From Massospora cicadina (Eukaryota; Entomophthoromycota; Entomophthoromycetes; Entomophthorales; Entomophthoraceae), in the NCBI GenBank assembly GCA_022478985.1, contig JAKSZP010014544.1, forward strand, positions 62,001-126,000: DNA of 64,000 bases, given 5' to 3'. Position 1 is the stretch's first letter. Each line of letters starts with the position of its first letter. Under the pieces are notes generated by a model that was not told the origin of the DNA, searched no databases, and worked only from the letters and a program-made list of their open reading frames with translations. The translations under genes were made by a program, and so were the position numbers. Below, piece by piece: positions 23,624 through 34,639 of this stretch.

Positions 23624-24440
23624 CCTCTCCAGGCTGGACTCTTGTAAACTTGCAGATAGGTGAGCTGGAGCGAACTAACTTGGGCGCAGAGGCGTCAGGC
23701 CCTGGAACCAATATGGATGATGATTCAACATTGGGATCAGAACCCAAGGCCAAGTCAGGAAATTTAATCATGAGGTTCCCATTTTGATGGCGGGGAGTGT
23801 GGTAGAGAGCTGCATTAATGGAAGTCGCAGCCTTGCAAATTTGATCCACTATTTCCTTAGGGGTGGACCAAAAACGTGATGGACATACTCTGAATCAAAA
23901 GCGGTTCAGAAGGTTGCTTGGAGTACATCCTTGGGGAAATCCAGCACTGGGGCTTGCTCATGGAAGGCTACGACTAAAGAAACATATGCTAGAGGATTTG
24001 GTGATAATAGAGAATAATTGGGACAATTGTTTTAAAGATGGCACAGAAATTTCGAAGCTGTCAACCCTACTGCAACAAGTGAGGTGGGGTCACCTGCCTG
24101 AATATCAGAACGCAGAAGAGCTTGCACCCACCAATGAGCTTCACCTTCAACTGCATCTAAAAGCACAACATCTTAGCTAAGCATTTGTCAGTGAAGTGAC
24201 ACTGTTTAATGAAACTTCAGATTGCATTTGCACCTTGTCAAGGTCATCAAGGACCTGATTCAAAATGTTATTGGAGGGAACACCTAAATCCCCTACTTGA
24301 GGGTGAGCCAAAGGAAAAAGTTGCGGGTAATGGGGCCACACAAACATGGAGTAATTCCTTCAAAGCTATCTGGGAGCTGATCACAAAATCAGTGATTGAC
24401 CAAACAACAAAAGGCAAACTACAAACTGTACATTAATCTG
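23624..24440 (-). pseudogene. Element H gag remnant
   Basis: Gag builds the particle that packages the element RNA. Minus-strand text reads VLDDLDKVQMQSEVSLNSV near 24200, then GEAHWWVQALL and SDIQAGDPTSL (24050-24150), which is typical of fungal Ty3 gag. It then runs into a proline- and serine-rich linker in the frame 23559-23849 (MDQICKAATSINAALY). Stops and shifts break it. It was contiguous with the protease at 18240 before LINE C inserted between them. Confidence 0.7.
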
Positions 24441-24514
24441 GTAGAAGGTGACCACTGCTGTGCCCATCTTGATGAGGAGGGTGGAAATGGCTGGAAACAA
24501 TAGACATCCAATTA

Positions 24515-25927
24515 TGTCATGAAAATGGCAGATAAAGTTTAGACTGGCCTGCCAGTAAAGATGCAGAAACACCCAAAAGGCAATCCAGAATGACAGGGAC
24601 ATTGCCACTTAACAACATTAAAGTGCGGGGAGATAGGTAACAATTAAATGCTGATGTGTTTCAAGCATAAAAAGCAATCCAGCAAGAAACAGAATGTTGT
24701 AGCTCCAGGGCCAATGGGCCTGGGAATATGGAGTTGTGAGATTGGACTGGGTAGTTTAGCTCTCCCTATAGGAGAATTGGGTATGACAACATTGACAAAG
24801 GGGCTAATCCTCACCTAGAGCGGGGATAGTTAGGCATACAAAATACCAAGATTCTGCTGGCGGATATCTTACACGACTGGGGAGAGTTTCATAAAATTAT
24901 TGATATAATAGGCAAAATTGACTGTGGTAGGTACCAAAGTTATATTCATGACTGGGATAGCCCAGTTGATATGAGGCCTGTGAGGCCACTTTGGAGATGT
25001 TGCAGGGGGTTCAGCAAAGAAGTATTTGAACTTAACTAAATAAATTGGAGCTTAGAAAGATTTTGGTGAATCTTGAAATAAGAGAATTGACTGTGAATTT
25101 CCTCAGTGTGTTACAACTTCTTAAATAGACAATCATTAGGGGAATAGCTTAGGCAAGCGCATGATTGGGGCCTCAAGAATCACCCTAACCTGGCGAACTT
25201 TAAGTGAGGGGGAAATGAACTTATTTGGAACTGACTTCAAAAGTATAAGAGTTAGCTGAGTCATTGTTAGTTCATCCACAGGCACCCAAATTGCGGAATT
25301 TCCTCAGTTTCAACAATTAGAGTGATGGTGTCTCACCTGATGGGCAATGGAAAGTTCTCAAGACTACCTCATATAGGAATGTTCCCAAGAGGTTGAGAAC
25401 AATTTCAGGGCACCCAACCCACCAGCACCCAATTTCTCTGGCCTCCATTTGGCTAATTGAGATCTGTCAAATGGAGATTTTGATACTTTCAGTGAGGATT
25501 GTGAACTGGCGGCAACATTTCCCAATGGCCCTATACCATTGGCGAGTTTTTCTGAAGATTTGATGCTAGACTTTTTATGTGCAAAAGTACCCACCTTTCA
25601 GGATTTGTTGCCAATTATTTGGGGCTTTTGAACCTGATGCCAAAAATTTGCTGCCATTAACTTCTAATGATCCTTTTACCCCAGGGAGATGCCAAATCTC
25701 CAATAGCTCAACCTAAAGTTCCTTGGTTCACATTACCAATTTGGCTGAAGTTAATACTGTGATAGGTGGTGGGGTCTCTAAAGGGTATGCTGTTACCCAC
25801 CACACATCCACTACATGGGCGAGGTCACCCTGGGAGATGAGAGGGGCAGCTGGCCTTCTTGGAACATTTTGGATGGGAAAAGGAATGCCACCCAGTTAAA
25901 GTGGAGGGGTGCTCCCCTGGACTTAAA
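24515..25927 (-). repeat. 5' LTR of element H
   Basis: Homologous to 12899-14305 over its whole length. It starts TGTCATGAAAATGGCAG, ends near GGACTTAAA, and shares the ATTTCCTCAGTGTGTTACAA and CAAGCGCATGATTGGG blocks with the left copy. The promoter of element H would lie here, but I cannot point to a TATA box on the minus strand. Confidence 0.88.
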
Positions 25928-26664
25928 GTAATAATGGAGGACATAGGTTAGGGTATTTGTGGCAACCACAATGATCTTGACATGTCTATCTGATGGAAAG
26001 AGATACAAATTCGGTACTAAGAAAAGCTCCATCTGACTTTCATGATAATTAGCATATTTTAATCACCATTAAATTAGCTAATATATCAGCTACTGAACTT
26101 GAGTTTTCCCATGAATAATTACTCTATCCAAGCTGAACTAATCATATCCACAATGTTGGCAACAATCCCCAACAAAATAGCAATCTTAATCTATCATCTG
26201 ATACAAATACAATAAAGCCTAAATTATCTGCAAGTGCCATGAAACTTTTTTTTTAAATTAAAAACCTCAAAAAAACTAATTCTAATTAAAGCCAACAATA
26301 AGGAAAATACAATAGGCCCTACAGTGCAAAGATTGAAATTTTTGACAGGTTTATTATATATTAGAATCCTATAGGCCTTCTTGAAGAAAATTTTGTTTCT
26401 TGCTCTTTTGTTTTGGTCAAGTTCACCCTCTTTTTAGTCTTTTTTGGGTTATCCGCAATTTTTATTATCTGCAGTGTCTTTGCCACCCAATTCTGCAGAT
26501 AATCAGGGCTTTGTTGTACTCTGTAAATTATTATTAACCATTTGATCAGTTACTATTGCTGAATAGATAATATAATAAAATTATTCTTAAAGCTTAATTA
26601 ATAATCTAAATTAAATAATTGAACCAATAATTAAATAAATTTGAGCTTAAATAATCATAAGCTG
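25928..26664. other. AT-rich unassigned DNA right of element H
   Basis: Lies between the H LTR and the SINE. No frame of more than about 70 codons, no RNA gene and no clear repeat unit is seen. It is probably old intergenic or transposon-derived DNA. Confidence 0.5.
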
Positions 26665-26684
26665 GAAATTGGTCATAAAAAATT

Positions 26685-26809
26685 ATTTGAGTGGGTCGAC
26701 CTTGGGACAAATATACCACGCCAAAAATGTTCTCTAGCCAGTATAGATTTCAAACTCAAAACCTGCACTAGGGGTGGAAGCAGTTTTACCCACTCGGCTA
26801 ACCACCCTT
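26685..26809 (-). mobile_element. tRNA-derived SINE with LINE-like 3' tail
   Basis: A 125 bp minus-strand insertion. Its head reads GGTTAGCCGAGTGGGTAAAA. TAGCCGAGTGGG (26789-26800) fits the RNA polymerase III A-box consensus TRGYNNARNNGG. GAGTTTGAAATC (26746-26757) is a weakened B box at normal spacing, so the head derives from a tRNA, probably a leucine or serine type judging by GCCGAGTGG. The 3' part (GTCCCAAGGTCGACC, then CTCAAATAA) resembles the 3' terminus of the main LINE family. A 20 bp duplication flanks it: GAAATTGGTCATAAAAAATT at 26665-26684 and GAAATTGGTCATATAAAATT at 26810-26829 (19 of 20). It has no poly(A) tail beyond the AAT-rich end. Confidence 0.8.
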
Positions 26810-27129
26810 GAAATTGGTCATATAAAATTCCCATATAATATGACTTGTACTTTTATTTTTTATGGATTTTTTAAGGCTGCTAAATAAGCGTTGCTTGAGT
26901 TTGTAATAAAACCAGATAATTCTAATTATCTTAGCTTTTATACTCTAGACTGGTCAATTTTCCAAGCATTGCTTGGGCTTATAACTTTAACATGATTTTA
27001 ATAAGTAGTTTTAGCTTTTATATTATAGAGGTGCCACATTTTCTTTCTCGTTGCAAACAATTTTGCAACCCATTCAATTCAAGACTAAATCTAGTTTGAT
27101 AATCTCATAGAGGGGATTAGTCTGCGCCC

Positions 27130-28570
27130 ATGTCTGGGAGCAGTTGGGCAAGCAAGGCAAGAGGAGCAGGTGGAAGGCCCGCGGCCTCTAACGTTCAAAA
27201 ACGCCCCAGAGAATCTGGCGGAACAGAAAAAAATCTAAAAAAACTGGTGGTCACAATTTCCCCAGAGATACTCATGTGGCAAGCACGATGCAACCAGTAC
27301 ATCAACACGCCACATTCCCAGCCACTTTTGTCAGTGGAATTTAGAGTCTGTGTGTATCTGGACATCCAAAAAATGGCCCTATGGGAAAAATTTTGTGAAG
27401 ATGTACACAAAATTTTCCCGACTGCGGTGTACGTTGCACCTCACTCCATGTCGCACGGTTGGCTGGACCTAGGTTTCAAAAGCAAAATAGCAGCAGACAA
27501 GGCTGCAGCGGTGTGCATAGTGGTCAACCTCCCTGAAGGGCAATGGGTCGTCAAAACTAAATGCACCAGATGGACAAAATCAAACCAAATTTTCCTCACG
27601 TTTGACTTTTTGTCTACTACAGTAAAATGTGACATTTTGGAGCAACACCTGAAAGATGGTCTCGCCATATATGGCAAAATAAAATCTTTCGAAATGCAAT
27701 GTTTCATGCTGATGCCACACCTGTGCACCGGCAAAGCCATCGCAGTTCTGACCCCAACCAAGGAGATCGCGAAGGACCTAACCCAGATCCCACACTCAAC
27801 CTTTATTGACATCGCAGGGCACACCACCCACCCATTCCGGGTAACCGTGGACAGCGCGCCCCCATTTGCACCCACTGTGATGCGTTTGGCCATAAGGCAC
27901 ACGCGTGCCCCATCAAAGAGGGCGTCACATTCCAAGAGCACCCCTCAGCGGCCATGGCTAGCGGAGAGGCGCACTACAAACCAACTGCAAGCACCAAGGA
28001 GGCTTTCCCATGGGGAGCACAAGGCTGCTACCTATTGGTAAAGCCCATCTCCCCACAGGAGCGGAAGAAGGCCAAGCAGGCCCATAGGACCGCGGCCAAG
28101 GAAGCGGCCAAGGTCACCACCACCATCCCACACTCACAACGCCAGGAGGACATGGAGACCTTCATGGCAGAAGCAACTCGGGAATCCATCACCCAATCAG
28201 ATTGGGAGGCCCATGCTGAATGGGCCACTCAATCCGTGGATTTGATGGGAGATTCGATCTCACCCAATCGCTGCACCCAAGCCCCAGTCAAAACTGACTT
28301 GGGACCTATCCCAACCAAAAAATTTTTTTTGCCCCACTCGACGGTGCACTGAACTTATCGGCACTGCAAAAAATTCGCCCGACGTTGGGAAAACAAAAAG
28401 CAAAGGCCAAAGCCAACGCAACTCTTTCTGCAAAAATTAACAAAAACCCCGATAGCGTTGCTGCTAATACCCGCGCTGCTGTGAAAGCCTGTGGGGACCT
28501 GGAAGAGGCTGGTGGGCCAGGGGGCCCACCCCTCGCACCTAAGGTGCAATGGGGGAAACCTTCACTCTAG
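27130..28570 (+). pseudogene. LINE D ORF1, frame broken at the CCHC knuckle
   Basis: Starts MSGSSWASKARGAGGRPAAS after the leader and stays open for 303 codons to 28041. The core includes FPTAVYVAPHSMSHGWLDLG, TRWTKSNQIFLTFDF and LAIYGKIKSFEMQCFMLMPH. At a run of five Cs (27859-27863) the knuckle ICTHCDAFGHKAHACPIKEG moves into the frame one base back, so the 27130 frame reads nonsense from there. The knuckle frame continues as 27954-28352 (EAFPWGAQGCYLLVKP, then a basic and acidic tail). After another change the tail ends at TAG 28568-28570, 22 nt inside ORF2. It could be an inactivating deletion or a recoded site. See findings. Confidence 0.85.
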
Positions 28571-31500
28571 GAATGCTGAATATTGCCAGACTCAAGGCCT
28601 CCCCATCCCGGGCTAGGAAACTGAGTTTTTTACAAAACAATTTACCCATGGATATCCTGGCCATCCAGGAAACCCACTGTCCACGAGGTTCCGAGGAAGC
28701 TTGGAAAACAATGCTCCTACCATCCCTATCCTTTTGGTCGAAGCACTGTGGGGTGCTAATTCAGAAAAACAATTTTTTCAAATTTACATCTTCAGAAACA
28801 TTCCTAAATGACCAAGTGCTCATTGTCACCTTCACATGGGCCGATGTTGCACACACAATTGTCAACATTTACGCCCCAAACGGTGCACAAGAGCGTCAGG
28901 AATTTTTCTTGTTGGTCAAATCCCTCCCGCTACCCCCAATTCTTTCCTAATTGGTGACATGAACTGTTGGCTAACCTCACCAATGGACCGGTGGCCACCC
29001 TCACCCCACGCCCCACAGGGTCACATAGAACTACGCATTCTAAAAGCCACCCTTGGGTTAATGGATGCGCTGCTGTGACATACCCCACTGCTCAAAAACA
29101 TGACGTGTCCCCATGTCCACAACGGCCAATTAAGGTCCATGACCTGCATCAACCTTATTCTAGCGCCGGCGAAATTCCAACCCCACATCTCCCACTTTAA
29201 AACAACAAAAATGGAATTCTCTGACCACCGACTGGTCTCAATAACATACCACTTACCCATCACAGTTGCAAAGGCCCCACATTGGTGCAAAATCTGGCCC
29301 CAGAGCTCGCGTCACCAGGATTTTCCACGTGGGTGGAAGAGGCAACTTTGGCAAAATTGTTTGTTGCACCATTTTGCGCAGACCCCATTTCCACATGGGC
29401 AACTTTCAAAGAAGACACCATCCGCCACTATTGCCATCTCTCATCCAGATGCTCACGAGCCACATTGGCAGTTATATCGCGCGTGCTGGTGGAATTGGCC
29501 CACTTGGAGTCCAACATTCCAGCCTCAGGATATAGCCCTGCATGGGGCCAGAAGTGGGCGAAGGCAGCAGCCCACCTCAACGCAATTGAAAAGCAACACA
29601 AACATTGGGTTTGTGTCCAATACAGGGCCACACGCATCACCAAAGGTGACAAGTGCACCGCATACTTCTTCAAAAAAATTTTGCACCACGCCAGAGCGTG
29701 GCCTACACACAGGTGCAAAGATTGGATAATTCTATTGTGGACACACCGGCCAAAGTGGCAATCGAAATGCAAAGATATTACTCCAAGTTATACCGAGCCA
29801 AACCAATTCAGCTGGCTGAAATGGCGGAATTTCTTGACAGAGCTCATATCTGCACCATTTTCTGATACCCGGAAATAATGAATTTAATTACTCCAAACAA
29901 ATTATGGACTACCATTTGTGGTGCGCCAAACTGAAAATGCCCAGGCCCAGATGGCATTCCATATGAGTTCTACAAAAAATATTTTAAATATATATCCCCA
30001 TTGCTGCTAGCCTCACTCACCAAAGCCTGTTGGAAAAGCGCCTCCTACCAGGAGGACATGAGGCCTTTACGGTCACACTCTTTAAGAAAGGGGATAGGCT
30101 AGACTTAGCCAACTGGCGCCCCATTTCTCTAACAAACACAGACACTAAAGTATTAACAAAAATCATGGCTAACCATTTAGGGACTGTAGCATCTGCCACC
30201 ATCTCTCCAAAACAATTCAGTCTCATCCCCAGAAGGTCAATTTGGGATAACGTGCACTCTGTGGCTATTGTGTGTCAGTCCACAGCCTCTGGGGCACTTG
30301 TATTCTTGGACCAACAAAAGGCCTATGATAGAGTAAACTGGGAATACCTTAAGGCCTGCCTCCAACAATTCCACCTACCTCCCCGCTTCATTAACTGGGT
30401 GATGCTGCTCATGGAATCTGCAACAATGGCAGTGCGCGGCCCAGGTTTTTTAACAGAAGTAGTCCGTCCTCAAAGGGGCCTGCGACAAGGGGACCCCTGA
30501 GCCCACTCTTATACAACTTCAGCCTTGACCCACTACTGCGAAATGTGAATGCTCAACTCACTGGGGTCCATGTGCCAGGCCAAACCCCAGTCAAGATGAT
30601 GGCATTTGCAGATGATTGCGTGGTGGGGGTGTCTAATAACAAAGATGCACGCGCGCTTGAAGCCCTCATCCAGGAATATTCCCAGGTAAGCAACGCGGCA
30701 CTGAACGCCTCCAAAACCGAAATCATCCTCCTTGGTTGGTTTCAGAACTGCTGGGCCCCAGCAAGTAGTTCCCAACCCAGCCCATCTGCTCGCCCACGTC
30801 CACGCCTTACTAACTCAAAATACTCCGCTCCACTGGTGCTCCCCTTTGTGCCACGACCTACCATAGGACCGGTACGCCATCTGGGCGTGTGGTTGGAGGC
30901 AGGTGGATATGCGTCAGCAGTAATGGAGTGCCATATACTGGACAACGTGATAAAGCGAATCGCCTCTCTCAGAGCCCACTCTACTACCCTCACTGGCAGG
31001 GTTGTTCTTGCCAACTCTATGCTCCTATCCAAAGTCTGGTTCAGAGCCCACGCCATCCCCTTCTCCCCAAGCTTCTTCGAGCCCTGTATGCTTTGCTACA
31101 AGGTTGGCTTTGGTCAGGCCGCCCTCCACCAGTACAGCTAGAGGTCATGTTTGGCCCTCATCATCATGGTGGCATGGGCCTACTTGACTTCAAAGCCCAT
31201 GCCGCCAAGATCCTGGGCACCTGGATTGCGGCCGTCACTGCTCCTACACTCCCATCCCAACACTGGTCCCGCGCGGCCCACTCCAACTTCTCCCAAGCCT
31301 TGGGCCTCAACAATCCATCAAACCCCCACTCCCTGATGAAATACCTCGCATCACACACTTCGGCCACAGGTCCTCATGGGACCAAAACCCACTACAAATG
31401 AATCCTACTCTCCATGCGAAGCGCAGAGTGGAGAATTCGTATTAGTGGACATACAACCTGAAGAGGCCGCCCCTCTCCTCAGTTCACACAAGAGGAACAG

Positions 31501-32252
31501 GGGCTACCCATCCATTATGGCGTGATCCCCATTCGACCCCAAGTCTTATCCAGGGTGGACTACCTAGACATGAGGGACATCCCTTATTCCACTGAGACCC
31601 AAAAGACTATCTGGAAATACGCACACCATCCTCTGTTGCAGCCCCAAGTCCGCTCCCATGTGTGGCGCTGCCTGAGGCGGGTGTATCGTACAGCTGAGCG
31701 CTCTAATGCTTTACACTCATCCTGTGTCATGTGTGGCCAGTATGGAACGCTGTTTCACCGCCTGGAGAAGTGCCCCACCTCTAAAGTGATATGGCGCGAA
31801 GTCCAACGTCTGCTAGGCCAGGATCAAACACATCCCTTCAGTCTGTCAAGAGATATGTTTGCTTCATCAATGGCCTCCCCCTCCCACCCTCCCTTCGTGC
31901 TCTGGTGGTTGCAATCGCCAAGTGGACTATCCACACGATTGTCTTGGATGCCATCGCTGGATCCATCCCCACCCTCCCTGAAGCTGTCCACAGATTCCGA
32001 TCTCATTTGGTGGATTACTTTCAAGCGTGGATGTTTGGATATCTCCCACCATGTCGCCGACAGCTGGTCTCCTCCTGGTTCCCAGTCTGGTTCATCAAAT
32101 CAGACCCATTCCTCCACACGTGCTCAATAGTGGCTACGCCCCCTACACACACGCTCCCTCCCCCTTCCCATAAGTGGCGTTCCCGCTGGCAACAAGAGAT
32201 AGCATCGCTTCTCTGGGGTGCCTCCCCTGGTACTAAGTTTTGTCTCATCTGA
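28549..32252 (+). pseudogene. LINE D ORF2: endonuclease, reverse transcriptase, zinc C-terminus
   Basis: Starts MGETFTLGMLNIARLKA, overlapping the end of ORF1. Endonuclease (28549-29260): DILAIQETHC, HCGVLIQ, VNIYAPNGAQERQEFF, GDMNCWL, INLILAP and FSDHRLVS, all catalytic blocks of the APE-type fold. Linker 29282-29878 (HLESNIPASGYSPAWGQKWA). Reverse transcriptase about 29930-30760: CPGPDGIPYEFY, WRPISLTNTDTK, LVFLDQQKAYDRVNW (open frame 30030-30500), GLRQGDP, AFADDCVVGVSNN. C-terminus 31522-32252: CVMCGQYGTLFHRLEKC (CX2CX7HX4C), KWTIHTIVLDAI and FQAWMFGYLPP. About eight frame changes or stops (for example 28951, 29876, 30498) inactivate it. Confidence 0.9.
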
Positions 32253-32379
32253 GTCATATTCGGAAGTGTCCATCCCATGGTCGGCCTTCCCCACAATAAA
32301 TTAAAAATTATAGAGGTGCCGCTTACCTCTGATAAAAGTATTTAGAGATGGCATTGTTATGTTTATAAAGTAGTTAAAC

Positions 32380-32815
32380 TATTAGATCAAAATGAATAAC
32401 TATTAAACCACTTGGCAAAACTATACTTAATAGATTAAATAAATTGCTAATTACTTAGCTAAAATCTCTTAACCTATTAAATCAACCAAAAACTATCAAC
32501 CATTCTGTCAAAGCTAATTAATTTATATCTAAATAACCAAAAGCCATCAATCATGTTTCCAAAACCAATTTGCATATTGATTCAACCTAAAACCACCAAC
32601 CACTTGGCTTGAACAAAACTGATCCTATTAAATCAACCAAATACATCAACTACTCAATCAAAACCAATTGAACTTAATGGAACAAAAAACCAACCACTTA
32701 GCCCAAATTATTGTACTTATCAAAATCGATTAATTAACATCCTCTTTAAAAACCATTGAGCTTATCAAATTAACCAAATAATCTTAAACCAATAAGCCAA
32801 AAAGAGATACTGATT
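32380..32815. repeat. Degenerate ~50 bp tandem repeat (minisatellite)
   Basis: A block resembling TTAAATCAACCAAA followed by CATCAACNACT and CAAAACCAATT recurs at starts near 32435, 32477, 32527, 32577, 32628 and 32681, then less clearly near 32720 and 32765. Spacing is 42-53 bp. The units are strongly diverged and the outer limits are soft. No coding frame is present. Confidence 0.55.
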
Positions 32816-33671
32816 TCAAATAAGATCATATACATTTTAATTCTTTGTAGATACCTATTTATTTTGTGATTGAAAAACTGGTCTTCAAAATTCTCTATTT
32901 ATTATATATAATTGTATTTATATATGTATGTTTGTTTCTTTGTTTGTCCCATATGAGCTCCTATACCATTCATCCAATTATGATTAAATTTTGGTGAGTT
33001 GTTATGTGTATGCCTGCAAAGGTTTATGAATTTTAAAAATTATCATTTTCATGGTAAAAGAAAAAGTTTTAGATACAAGTAGTGAGCCCCTATATGTTCT
33101 TGATGGTATTTGTTATAATGTTACAGCTGAGAAGTTTGGTATTCAATTGATTTGATATTTTAAATTATTTTATTAAGTGGTTAGTGGTCATTTGGCTAAT
33201 TAACAAGTAATCTAAAACTTAACTTTTAATAAAAACCCAATTGATAAAAAACATTTTTTCCTAAACATTAATTTTGCAATCAAAAGTGACCTGAAATTGA
33301 CCTGAGAATATACCAACCAGCTAGTGAGCTACTGCATCTATAATGAAATATCACACAGTCAACCACCCTAGCATAAGTAGGACCTTCCACCCTTCTGTGC
33401 TGAGCACAAAAAAATAGCTTACTCACGCCAAATATGCCACTTATCTAAAAGTATATCAAGATGGACAAAACACCCTCTGAACAACTTTCAGCTGATATAA
33501 CCTAAAGCAAAATAAGCAACAATACCACTCAATCCAAAACAAATTGGTAACAACTTGCAAAATCAAGAGCAATTGAGTTAATTTAATAATTCAGTAAAAA
33601 TTGCATAAAAATCAACTGAATCCACAATATCAGGTTCTGCTGTAAACCCTAAAATTGCCAACCCCCTTGGG
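32816..33671. other. AT-rich unassigned DNA left of element G
   Basis: Nothing recognisable. Frames are short and no repeat with the rest of the window is seen. It ends at the 5 bp flank ACAAA of element G. Confidence 0.5.
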
Positions 33672-33676
33672 ACAAA

Positions 33677-34416
33677 TGTAGGAATCCATCTTATTTCTGC
33701 TCACTGATGCTTACGCTGCTAGATCCCACAAAGGTTTTAATAAAATTATAAACCACTACTAAAAACTTGAATTCAGTGATTTTTTATTAGCAGCATAGGG
33801 AAATAAAAGAAAAATGATCCCTCTAGATATCTGACTGATCATTATTTAAACTGTATCAAGGGTTGAAGGGCTTTAAGAATAAATTCGTAGTGGCTTGTTG
33901 CAGTCCAAATAAGGAAATATGAGCATTCAGCCTATCAAAGCTCAGAAAACTCACTTCACTTAGGCTGAACTATGGATGGTATATAGTTTTGGGGCAAGAC
34001 ATAACCATGAGGGAATGACTTAATATATTTTACCCATTCCACATTTGAGAAAAATATTGCACCTTGGGGGACCCCACTACGCCTATAAAAGGGGGTGGCT
34101 CTATGTTGGTGCTTGAAGGGACCTTGTTTTGACTGGGGAGTACCATCTGATGGACGCCCCAGGGTCCACCGCGTGGTAATAGTAAACTGACTACTCAATT
34201 TTGTATTTATTGCCCATGTAGCATTCAAAATGGAGTTACCTCAATTTGCAAAGTTCCACTGAGAATTGGCCAGGGTCTTTTGGTCAAATCATCATTAGTA
34301 TTACATAAATCGTTCATATTAGTATTGATAACTTGCAAATGTCCGACATTTCCCCTTTTCAGCTGATTTTGACCCAACACATTCTTATTTTCAGCTGGGA
34401 GGGCAAATGTCTGGCA
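33677..34416 (-). repeat. 3' LTR of element G
   Basis: Exactly as long as the 5' LTR. It shares blocks such as GATCCCACAAAGGTTTTAAT, AAATATGAGCATTCAG, AAAAATATTGCACCTTG and GTAGCATTCAAAAT. Both LTRs keep TATAAAA followed by GGGGGTGGC on the plus strand (here 34084-34090), that is, antisense to the element. Confidence 0.93.
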
Positions 34417-34428
34417 TCACCCCCATCA
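34417..34428 (-). other. Polypurine tract of element G
   Basis: Minus strand TTGATGGGGGTGA lies directly before the 3' LTR, the place where plus-strand priming occurs in Ty3 elements. Confidence 0.6.
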
Positions 34429-34639
34429 AGGATGTTGGGGGAGAATAGGGCCGTAGGAATCAGCCATATACCTGGTTGATAGTAATCCTGGTAGCCAAGG
34501 ATTTTATGGAATACTTAATACCTCTTTTGTAGGTGATGGTGAAAGGACCCTCCCAAATTGATCCAAACTTACCACTTCTAGAGTGATACAGTTATGGTAG
34601 TATAATACCTTGTCTGGCACTTGGAATGTAGGTAGGGGG

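Larger units (their letters stand above)
12899..25927 (-). mobile_element. Chromovirus H (Ty3 type), split by LINE C
   Basis: A complete but dead LTR retrotransposon in minus orientation. Two related terminal repeats of about 1.41 kb (12899-14305 and 24515-25927) enclose, in minus-strand order, gag (from about 24440), protease, reverse transcriptase, RNase H, integrase and chromodomain (about 14420). LINE C (18361-23607) sits between gag and protease. Without it the element is about 7.8 kb. The repeats start TGTC and end near ACTTAMA. I could not recover a 5 bp target duplication. The two repeats differ by many substitutions and small indels, so the insertion is old. Confidence 0.9.
27038..32306 (+). 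mobile_element. Full-length LINE D
   Basis: A 5.27 kb plus-strand LINE with the duplication ATTATAGAGGTGCCAC (27022-27037) and ATTATAGAGGTGCCGC (32307-32322), 15 of 16 matching. The leader (TTTCTTTCTCGTTGCAAAC) runs about 90 bp to the ORF1 start. The tail has CCCATGGTCGGCC and CAATAAATT. It is among the best preserved copies of the family. Confidence 0.93.

Noticed and set aside
33661..33680. CTTGGGACAAAT at element G's left edge identical to bases in the SINE (26701-26712)
   Set aside because: Only 12 bases match and the surroundings differ. At G these bases are split between host flank and LTR, so I treat it as coincidence.
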